Positions 46,600 through 58,000 of a stretch of 64,000 nucleotides of DNA are shown in pieces; the first letter of the stretch is position 1; each line of letters starts with the position of its first letter. A program made the translations under genes and the position numbers. The DNA is from Berberis thunbergii (Eukaryota; Streptophyta; Magnoliopsida; Ranunculales; Berberidaceae): NCBI GenBank assembly GCA_003290165.1, contig QNQO01005799.1:1-64000 (forward strand), written 5' to 3'. Under the pieces are notes generated by a model. That model saw only the letters and a program-made list of their open reading frames with translations. It searched no databases and was not told where the DNA came from.

Positions 46600-47871
46600 A
46601 TAGGATCATGGGGTTGTTTACAACCCTAAGGACAAATATTTTGGATCACTACTGTCATGTCAAACAAAAAGGCCAATGATTTTCAATTCATTATTGATAA
46701 AATCAATGTCAAACTCTCTAACTGAAAATCCAAAGTGCTTTCTCAACTGGACAGAACAGCTATGATCAAAGTTGTCCTTAACTCAATTCTGGTTTACAAC
46801 ATGCAAACTTTCATTCTCCCCACTTCGATCACTACAAAAATTGATGTTCTTGCTCGTAGTTTCTGGTGAACGAGACTTCTGATAGCAAAGCTAAGCACAT
46901 GTGTACTTGGGATTGCATCACCAAGCTTCGCCACTTGAGCGGCCTGAATATCTCCTCAATGAGGAATAAAAACTTGACTTTAATGGGCAAAGGTAGCCAT
47001 CTCTTTCCCTCACAACGCTTGTGTTATCCAACTTAAAGAAATTTATTTTAATACCAAAAGCCTCTTCCAAAATTTCAAACCTCCGTCCTTGGCTTCCTTT
47101 GCTTGGAGAGGCAATCTCACAGCGTTGGCCAGAATAAACCGCTTTCTCAAATGGCAAGTGTTGTCGGAAACAATATCAACCTTTGGATGGAGTGTTGGGT
47201 TAAGCCAAGTTTGCTTCTCACTAAGTGTATTCTCAATCCCAGACCCCAAATTTGCCCAACATAATCCCATATTTGTGGACCATTCTTGCTGGTCAACAAC
47301 CCCATTAGAATGATAGCTTAATAGTTTCATCTTTCCTGTCCCTGTGGCTAGTGGCATTCAGGATATCCTGATCAAACGCTCGGATTGTCCTAACATACTG
47401 ATCTGGCTACCAGATAAAAAAAATATTTTCACTGTCAAGAATGCTACCAAGGTGTTCACTTTAGAGCAATTTTAATGTCTCACCTCTCTCCCACCCTCTC
47501 TCAGCACTGATGCTAAAAGATTTGTGGAGAATCAAGGCGCATCCTTCAACCCTTTTTTTACTACCATGACCAATTTGTCTCGACTGCACACACCATTAGA
47601 GGACTACTGTATTTTCTGCCATAGTCATACAAAAGATGTTATTCATCTGTTATTTCTCTGTCCGGTCATGCACCAACTCTGGCTACTCTCGCGCATCCCA
47701 TTAGACTGGCTCAATTATAACTTTGGGGTGCCCAATACTCCTCTCTTCCTAAAGTTCATGTGGGATACTGCGAACACCCACGCCGAGTTAAAGAAGGAAA
47801 TGCTCTCTCAATTTGCAGCTTTCATTCAGACCATATGGCAGACACGTAACAACTGTATTTTCCACACGTAA
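46600..47871 (+). pseudogene. LINE ORF2 C-terminal relic (RT end and zf-RVT)
   Basis: The plus strand, in several frames, gives KINVKLSN, VLSQLDRTAMIKVVLNSIL, MQTFILPTSITTKIDVLAR, SFAWRGNL, NRFLKWQVLS and, from 47524, EDYCIFCHSHTKDVIHLLFL. This is the order of the segment after the RT catalytic core of plant LINEs. It ends in the zinc-binding reverse transcriptase domain (C..C....T..HLF..CPV, residues near 47610-47690). The N-terminal endonuclease and RT palm are absent. Many stops and frame changes. The domestic RNase H end seen at 2872-3068 is not present here. Confidence 0.8.
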
Positions 47872-49042
47872 CTATTAAGAATTCATCTTGATTTAACAAT
47901 GTTCATCCACCTTAAGGTAACTCAATGATCTAATAATGGTTTTCACGATCTAATACAGTTTTCATTGAAGAAGTTTTTCAAAGCAAGCACATTGTTAGAC
48001 TCATTGATGTGATTTTCCAATCACTCGCTTCCAGTCGTCCTTAAACCCACCATAGATTTTTATTCCCAAAATATTTCTTGGTTTTCTTCAAAAACAAAAA
48101 TAAGTCATCCATGTTCCAAGGAAATTTCTAACCTTCTAAAAACTTTACTACATAGTTCAACCAAAAAAAAAAAAATTATATATATATTTGTTTTCCATTT
48201 TTTCCTGAGAGTAGATGCATGAGTTCAAATATGGCTCACATTCATATTATTCATAAATTAACCCATTAATTTTTGGAGGTATTCTCCTATAAGTAGAACA
48301 TATGACTAAAGAAAATTTTAAGATAACATGACTATGATTTCCTATTTGTACAAAAACACTTATTTTCGACCGTGATAAAATTCTTTAAAAAGCCATACAA
48401 CCAAAAACAACCTAAGTTGGAATTTAGTGACAAAACCGTGACAATGCTCTGTTTTTCAAGGTCTTCCATTTATTGGTTTCTACGGTGGAATAGGTTCGTT
48501 TGCATTAAACAACTCCTATGGAAAGTAACAATGGCAAAAAGTGTAAAGTTAAGGGGACTTTAAAAGAGTGTGATTTCTACATTTTGAATTTGAATTATCG
48601 CATCTTTTATACATTCCTATCACCTCCTATTCACTCTGTCATATTCCCTTAATTTCCATGGAATTGGATTCATGAGAACTCCAATCAACATGACCAAAAG
48701 ATACCTATAAAAGTGAGTGAAGCTAACATATTACTTCCTGGCCATGGCGCTATTACATGTTTTTAAGACAGACCAACGACAAACATGATAAGTAGGAAAT
48801 CTTTACTGGAAAATGCATGGTTCAAAATTCTCTAGGTAAGCAAATCCTATACCGTATGGAAAAACTAGAAACTCTTTTAAAGGCAAAATTCAATTTCAAC
48901 TCTCATCTCAGAACTAGGCTCATGCAGCTGATTCATAAGAAAAAAAACCAAAGCAGTCTTCCTTTGCTAAAACAGACAATATATTTAATCCTATTGCTCC
49001 TTGTTAGCTCTCCACTTCCACTTCATTGTATCACCCACCACG
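47872..49042. other. Region between LINE relic and BT1 stop
   Basis: AT-rich, with an A run at about 48165-48177 that may be the LINE tail. The last few hundred bases form the 3' UTR of the minus-strand BT1 gene. No other gene seen. Confidence 0.5.
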
Positions 49043-52000
49043 TTATGATTGATCCTCATCTTCAACTAGTATCCTCTTGCACGCTTCGTAACACATGAAA
49101 GAAATCCCAGCAGCAGGGACTAACTTCATACAGCTTGGACCCAGCCCTTTGTAGAGACCTGGGAGACCTTCCTGTTCAAGTATGCATGAGAGTGCATGAA
49201 GCATGTTTTTGTACACTTGCCTTCCACTAACAGCCCCAACTTGCATTTGCTTGCGTGCTACCTCAAGTGGGAAAGTTGCAGTACTAGAAATTGCACCAGC
49301 AGCTGATCCTATCAGGAGGGTTGCAATGTTTCCGATTTCCTCTTTCTTGAAAACTTTGCGGTAGCCCTTGCGTAACATGTCATAGGCAAAGTAGTTGGTG
49401 GCAGCATATGGAACCACTCCAATTAGACTTGGGGTGAGACCTCTGAACAATTCAGCAGCGCCCTCTTCTTGAACGATTTTCAGAAAAGCATGTAAAAGAT
49501 TGTCATATACGTCTCTCTGCATTTTATATCCGACTCCATCACTAAAATGATTATTAGCTACAGAAAGTATTAAAATCGAAACATAGATATGAAGAGTACT
49601 CTTTTTGCTTGAGTTTATACCTGTATGGTTAGTCGAGTTTTGACTAGCTCAAGAGGGTATGTGCACAGGGTTGAGCTGACTCCTGCGAATGCCCCAGCTA
49701 TCAGTGAGGGTGGGATAGGAATCTTGGGTTCTTCACCAGGTTTAGCAGTTAAGTTTTTCTTCACAGTGTCATATGCAAATAACTGCATAAAGGCAAAAGA
49801 ATCAGTCAGAAAGAAACTACAATATAGCATGCTCAATACTGATAATTGAATGGGATGATGATATCAAGGTATGTGACTTCAACAATTTCTGATTTTTTTT
49901 TTTTTTTTTTTTCATTTTCGCAGATTGAACACAATTACACTTTTGGTTTCAATTTACAATTTTTCAGCCAAAAAAATAGAAAAACTTCAACTAAATTCTT
50001 TTTCGTTTTCAAGTAAATCACAAAGGCTTTAGTCACATTATTTTCTGATTTTTTTTTTGAAAAACATTCATCGTCATTATCATCAAAGCCCATTCCCGAT
50101 ATTTTTGGGGTCGGGTACATAGATTTTGGTTCTCCAAGCAATGCGGTCTTCCCACATATCCTCGCCTAATCCAAGCTCAATGATATCTTCATTCACCGCC
50201 TTCATCCAAGTTTTCAACGGTCGTCCCCTCCGTCTACACCCTCCATTAACTTGCCAATTCAGACATTTTCTAATTGGCGCCGTGCTTGGTCTCCTTCGCA
50301 CATGACCAAACAAAGTTAAACGTCTTTCTCTAATTTTGTCCTTTATGGTCGATACACCTAAGTATCTCATAATTCTTTCATTTCTAATTTTATCCTTACG
50401 AGTTTTACCACACATCCACCCTAACATACGCATTTCTGCTACTGTCATCCTATGTGTATGTTGTCCCGTAATAGCCCAACATTCTGAACCGTATAGCATG
50501 GTTGGTCGAACAATTGTCTTATAGCATTTCCCTTTTAGCCTTGTAGGCATCCTTCTATCGCATAATACTCCTGACGTCATTCTCCATTTCAACCAACCAG
50601 CTTTAATCCTATGGTCTACATCTTCTCCAATAGCCCCATTCTTTTGAATTATAGATCCTAGATATCGTAAAGCCTCACTCTCTGGGACCTCTACACATTC
50701 GATCTCAATTGCATTACTTCTTCCTCGTGGTTCACAACCAAAGTTGCACACTAGATACTCCGTCTTCGAACGGCTAATTCTAAAACCTTTACTCTCTAAA
50801 GCCACTAGCCACCTATCTAATTTCTGACCTAAACCTACACTAGTCTCATCAATTAAGACAATATCATCTGCAAATAACATGCACCAAGGTACATCTTCTT
50901 GCAGATGTCTCGTTAACTCATCCATGACCAAAGCAAAGAGATATGGACTTAACGCCGACCGTTGATGTAGTCCTATTGACACTGAAAATTCACGGGACAT
51001 CCCACCGACTGCACGAACACTTATTACAGCCATTTCATACATATCCTTAATGACATCGACATAACATTGAGACACTTTTTTCCTTTCAAGCACCCACCAA
51101 ATTAACTCTCTGGGGACCCTATCATATGCTTTCTCCAAATCAATAAAAACCATATGCAAACTCTTACGTGCCTGAAGGTATTTTTCTATAGTTTGCCTAA
51201 GCAGGAAGATGACCTCCGTAGTAGACCTACCCGGCATAAATCCAAATTGATTCTCCGAAACCGTGGTTAAACTTCTAAGTCTTCATTCTATAACCCTCTG
51301 CCAAAATTTCATCGTATGACTCATAAATTTTTTTTTTATGTATAATATTTATTTTTTGGAAAATATTATAAAAAAATAAAAATAAAAAGTCAACCAAAAG
51401 CAAATCTTGTTCAAAAGTTGTCTCAATCTCAGCTACACAAAAATTTGCTCCAATCTCCAATGATGGATCCTATTATGATGAGATGCTCTTCAAGTCTCAA
51501 AGAGATTTTGCTTTCATTACTAGGTTGCCTTTAGAATTCCTAAGCTCAACAATTAGTAAGATAAAAACTAAGTCAGTTGTCCAATGCTCCAATACCCTCA
51601 ACCCAATTTCTATGCCTTTTTACTCCAATGTTCTCCTATGCCCTGTTTGTAATATTTTTTTCATTATCCAGTATTGTGAATTTCTGATTCACAAGGTTGG
51701 TGTTTTGCGATGAATTTATGGCGTTTTACCGTAAAAAAAGAAAAGAAAAAGGCTTAGAGAAACATTGGTATTAGGAGCCAATAGCTGATAGCGTAGCTGG
51801 TAAAAACTTGTGACGGATGGTATCCCAAGTCCAGGCTTCGAACCCTGTCAAAGGTATTACCCTGTTTTCCAGACTTTTCTTTTTGTGTTTTTGCAAGACC
51901 AAATTTTTTTCAAAGAAACATCCAGTTCTCAACTGACCGAAATTACTACAGAAACAAAAACACGAATCTTGGATGATACAAATGCCTATTCAGTCTAATT

Positions 52001-55000
52001 GCATTAGCTTGAAAATGAACAAAACTTAATTACTTTGTAGTTTGTAAATCACAGATATGGCGTTATAAACAAAGACGGTAAAACTAAGACTAAAACAGAC
52101 TGAACTTCGCATTAAAAAAGAAATTGGTCAACCTATAGATATTTCTGCGAAATAATGCAGGTGCCAAGCTATTGGGAACACCAATGCTTGTCCCAGGCAG
52201 ATACCAAAGCGCACCATTTCATTTCTCATCACTTCTAAGCCCCTAAATTATTGTCATGAGATACGGGAGAGCATTTCCGGTATTATTATATTCAATGCAT
52301 ACTTTCTAGCATTTCTGAATTTCCTGTTTTAGTCAGAGATTGAGATAGGCATATTCCGAGGAATTCGCCATGGTATATCCATAATATCGTGATAAATGGA
52401 TACAAATTTGTTTAACAATAAGCAGGCCATGTCATTTATTGTGGATGTTACACTATTTGATTCTGAATTTAGGAAACTAGCAGCCTCAATGGACGAAAGA
52501 TACGAGCTAAGAACATGAAAGATGAGCAAATGGCCGTAATGCATACTGAGACACAATCCTCTGAAGATTCTTTGGTCATATAACGACATCATCTCAGCTC
52601 ACAGTTCAATGATAAAATCAAAATTTTGGCCTCAATTTACAATTTTTATTTCCTGACTTTTCACTTAGGTCAAAACAAGAGGTTGTACAAGTGAATCCCA
52701 TTGTCCATAGGCCCCTATCATTTATCTACGTTATAGCTATATTTACTTTTCTTATAGCTAACATTTTTTGAGTAGATGGCAATTGGACACAGTCTTAAGC
52801 ACCCAAATGCACCAGTGGCAAACCAAACAACTTCAAATAAACTCTTTTACCCTGCTCTTTCTTCTTTATCTTCACCCTAAGCAACATCTGCGAACTTAGC
52901 TTTCGCAACTTATAACACCTTATGCCTCCCAATTCATTGCTTCCCGATACAGGTGCCTTAGAAATGATCTCCAGTATCTCGACATGCCTAAAAAATAAAA
53001 TGACTTCTTGCGTGAAATCTAGCGCACTGATTATCAAAAGTTTCAACTTCCTCGAAACCCTTATCTTTAACTAATGAATGTCTTACATGTTCCTTTAACT
53101 GATTGCAATGTTCTTTCCATTCCACACATACGAGCAGCGTCAGTGATGCGTAAATTGAAGAGAAAGATTCTGATTTAGTGTAAACCGTATACTAAATTGT
53201 AAGATTTATGAAACATATTATATAATATATATTTAATTAAATAAAATAAAACATGAAACATAAGAAGCCAGGAAATTCTCTTTTAAAAGGGCCAAGGAGA
53301 GGCCAAATTTAAGTCAAACAGCCCCCAAGTTGAAAAAGACCAATTCAAAACAGGTTAAATTAATTGTTTCCATATTTTTTATTGGACTCTCATCTTAATA
53401 AATTTAGAACTAAACCCTGTTCCGTTATTAGTTTAATGTTTTAGACCCTAGTCTTGAGTTATTTAAAACTAAATCCCTGTCATAAATTAGGTCTACTTTG
53501 TGCAATGGAGAGCCGCCGACTAATAGAACCGCCGATGGAGACTTCAATTTTCATTCTGGTTGCCATTATCTGCATAAGATCTAGATCGAAATCTGTTTAA
53601 AAGATCTTTGCACCAACTTGTACAATCTTCTTCAAATCATGATTTAACGATTCATGACGTGAATCAAGTACGATTCAGCACGATTTTTGTGCCATACGAT
53701 TCAAGAACAGATTTAAACTGCTACTTGGATGATTCGACTCAAATCGCGAGTTATCTAGCAATTTTCAAATTATTTGAACAACATCGCTCGTGAGAGATAA
53801 AAGCAGTGTTTGTTGTTTAACTTCATTATTTCTTTGTGTGGAGGACCAATCATCAAGGATGATGATGCTACTAGTCCGATGTAACGATGACCTTCACTAC
53901 TTCATTGCTTTCCTTTAAGTGGTTGTTGATGAAAGGAGCCCAACTTCCCTTTGGCCACAAAGGTCAAGTCATCATGCAATATACATTGTTCATCATGTAT
54001 TTCTCATTTTGAGCTTTGCCAGTGGAATGTTGAAGCATCTACTACTTACTCTGCTTAGGATAGCACATAAATTACTTATTATCTCTTCTCATGTTTAAGC
54101 AAAGCAGTTCTTGATTTATTGTACTCAGATAATTGGGGTCCTTTCCCCTATTTTATCTGATTTTCATTGATAACTTAAGTTGTTTGGTCAAATCGTATTT
54201 TATCAAATTTAAGGAAATTAATAGAAAACCTTTTGGGAACACGAATCAAGTGACTTAAACTGATTTTTATTTTTCTTTGGGACCCGCCCACTCCTGCACG
54301 CGCGGGGGGGGGGGGGTTGATTTTGGAGTCCCTCATCATAGTTGGTTTTCTTGTGCTATTGCTCACCATGTCTTTTCCACATACACAATAACAACCGGAA
54401 TATGTGACAGCCACATCGACATATTTTTGACAACTTTCTTGCTCTCTTAGGCCCAAGGATGCACCGACTCTCCGAAAACCCCCCGAATCACGCGTCAAAT
54501 ACGTGTCGGACACGGATTCGTGCACGACACGCGCTGGACACGTATTGGACACGGGGTCAACGGTCAAAATACGTTGACTGATTTGGACACGGTCCAGACA
54601 CGGTCAAATACGGTCCGGACACGGTCCAGACATGGTCCGGGGGTAGTCAAAATTCGTTGACTACGAGAATTTTAATTTCGCCCGATTTTCTTCTCCCACA
54701 CAGACCGAGTCAGGCAGAGCAGAGAAAAAAAAAACCCGAAAGAAACCCTAACTCAAATCCTTTTCGCAGCATCCATCGATCGATCGATCGATCAAGGTCA
54801 AGAGTAGAGACGGAGGAGAAGAGATCGACAGACGGAGCGGAGGAGAAGAGTGATGGCGTCCTCATCGACACCAGGACCAGGTAGGATCGAATAATCGATC
54901 GATTTCTTTTTTTTTTTTTTTTTTGTTCCTGAGATGTAGAGATCGATCGATCGATCGTTCCTGTTATGAGTCGACCCATTTCATCGATTCATCGATTTCT

Positions 55001-58000
55001 GTTTTTTTTTTTTTTTTTTCTCTGCTAATATACTCTGAATCTCTGGTGGTGGTGGGTATGTTTTTTTTTTGAAATATCAGATGGATTACCATTTACCAAC
55101 AATCGATTCATTCGATTTTTTTTTTCCTGCAATTCCTTCCTGCGATTGTTGAATTTTTTTTTTTTTTGCAAGTTGAATACTCTGAAATTTTTTTTGAAAT
55201 TTTTGCAAGTTGTACTTCTAATTTTCCATAACATGTTAGAGATTCAGAGTATTCATGTTAGAAAATTTTGCAAGTATTCATCTGAATCTCAACTTTGAAT
55301 TAGTATTCATCTGAATCTCAACTCTGAATTAGTATTCATCTGAATTACTAATTTTTGAATTTCTAACATGCAAAAATTAGTATTCATCTGAATTTCAACT
55401 CTGAATTTTTGCAAGTATATCAGATGAATACTCTGAATCTCTGACATGAATTTTTTTTTTTTTTTTTTGCAAGTTGAAATTTTTTCGTTTTGTTTTCCTG
55501 TTTTTTTTTTTTTCTTCTTCCTGTGATTCATGATGAAAGTATGCATGATATTAATATATGAAATACTTGCACCTATTTGATGGAAAGTGAAAACTAAATA
55601 ATAAGAAATTAAAATTGGTTTTAGCAGGCCAAGGAACTGGGGATGATCTTTGGAAGCATGTGACAAAATTAGGAAAACCAAATGAAGGTGGGGGTAACCT
55701 TAGATGGAAGTGTAACTATTGTCAGAAAGATTATACAGGCTCTCTTACTAGATTGAAGCACCATTTGTTGAAGATAAGTGGTCAGGGGATAGCTATTTGT
55801 GCCAAAATCTCCCCCATACAACTTAGAGAGGTGCAAAAATTTATTGATGAAGCTGCATTGAAAGCAGAAAGTTCAAGGATACGAAGTGTTCCTTTACCTC
55901 CTTCAGTGGGATCAAGTAGTCACCCTCACCTGAGTTCAAGTAGTGGGGGGGTTGGCCCTTCAGTTCCACTTTCATACAATGAACAGAGGAAGAGGAGAGC
56001 CATTAATCCTATTGCACATGCGTTCAATATGAGTGAGCGACAAGAGTTGGATGCATTGATTGCAAGGGCGTTCTACTCAGCTGCCTTGCCATTCAACCTT
56101 GCAAGGAATCCATATTTTCAGGAGGCTTTTACCTTTGCAACGAATAAGGCAAAGTCTATTAGTGGTTACAAGATTCCTGGGTATAATGCATTGAGGACGA
56201 CATTGCTTCAAAATGAAAGGAGCAACATTGAGAGGTTGTTGGAGGGAACAAAGTCCACATGGGTTACTAAAGGGGCAACAATTGTTTGTGATGGGTGGAC
56301 TGATTCTCAAAGGAGGTCTCTCATTAATTTCATAGTGATTAATGAGGGTGGTCCAATGTTCTTAAAGGCTGTGAACTGTGAAGGGGAATACAAAGACAAG
56401 TTCTTCATTGCTAATTTGATCAAGGAAGTTGTTCGTGAGGTTGGGCCAAGGAATGTCGTTCAAGTTATAACCGACAATGCTCCAGTTTGTAGGGCTGCAG
56501 GTTTACTTGTTGAGAGCGAGTATCCTAAGGTTTTTTGGACACCTTGTGTAGTCCACACTCTCAACCTTGCCTTGAAGAATATATGCGCTCCAAAGAACAC
56601 GCCTGCAAATGAAAAGGCCTACAGTTTGTGTAGTTGGATTATTGATGTTGTTGGGGATGAGGTGACGATCAAGAACTTTATCATGAACCATTCCATGAGG
56701 TTGCACATGTTTAATGAGAATTCGAGATTGAAGTTGCTTTCCATAGCTGAGACACGCTTTGCTTCAAGCATAATTATGCTGAAGAGGTTGAAAGACATTA
56801 AAAGTAGCATCCAAAGTATGGTGATTGGAGATAAGTGGGATTCCTATAAGGAAGATGATGTTGACAAAGCACGGATTGTGAAAGGAATACTATTGGAAGA
56901 CTTGTGGTGGGACAAAGTGGATTATGTGCTTCGTTTCACAGAGCCTATTTATTCAATGTTGCGGAGGGCTGATACAGATAAGTGTTGTCTTCACTTGGTG
57001 TATGAGATGTGGGATGTTATGATTGAGAAAGTGAAACAAGTTATTTATCGTCATGAAGAAAAGGAAAATACTAGTGAGGAGGAGTCAGAGTTTTTTTCAG
57101 TGGTGCATCAAATATTGGTAGATCGATGGGAGAAAAACAACACACCACTGCATTGCTTAGCACATTCCTTGAATCCAAGGTAAATAAAATAATTCCATTG
57201 TTTTTAATTTTTTATTCTACTTATTTTTTATTTGGGCCATTGCTAATATTAATATATAATATAGGTATTATAGCACCGAATGGTTGCAAGAGGATCCTAA
57301 TCGTATTGCGCCACACAAAGATCCTGAGATTACAAATGAGAGAAATAAATGTTTCAAGAGATACTATCCTCTAATTGAAGACAGAAGAGTGGTTGTTACA
57401 GAGTATGTAAAGTTTTCAACTGCTGCTGGGCAGTTTGCAGAAAGTGATGCTATACAGAATAGAGCATACCTAGATCCTGATGTGTGGTGGGTTGCTCATG
57501 GTACCAGTGCACCTAATCTCTTGAATATTGCTTTGAAGTTACTTGGCCAACCTTGTTCTTCCTCATATTGTGAGAGGAATTGGAGCACATATAACAACAT
57601 CCACTCATTAAAAATGAACAAATTGACTCCAAAACGAGCTGAAGATTTAGTGTATGTGCATTCCAACCTTCGTCTTTTGTCAAGAAGAAAACAAGAGTAC
57701 CAAGAAGGTGAGACAAGGATGTGGGATGTCACAGGAGATACTATTGATTCGTTGGATTTGGATGCTACTGGAGTGCTTGAGATTGCCAGTCTTTCGCTTG
57801 ATGAACCTGAGCTAGAGGCTGGACTGTTGGATGCAGAAAATGTGACAGTGGATGAGCTAGTTAATGAAGAAGAGATCTAGCCGCCTTGCTGGTGACTGGT
57901 GAGTTTTTAAAATTATCAATTTACAGTATCAAGTTAATGAAATTATATGAGTATGACTTGACTACTTGACTACTTTATGAGATTTACAGTATCAATTTAC

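Larger units (their letters stand above)
51326..54445 (-). other. BT1 intron 1, middle part
   Basis: No gene recognised. Contains a tRNA-like SINE head (51775-51890), an AT-rich patch at 53215-53260 and a 13-base G run at 54304-54316. Open frames at 52329-53046 (minus) have no family motif. Confidence 0.5.

Noticed and set aside
52329..53046. Two minus-strand open frames of 83-87 codons
   Set aside because: No recognisable domain, no splice context, located inside BT1 intron 1; likely chance.
54657..54979. Ser/Arg/Asp frames near the hAT 5' end
   Set aside because: Overlap the transposase leader and its ATCGATCG repeat; the real start is at 54853 with a spliced continuation.
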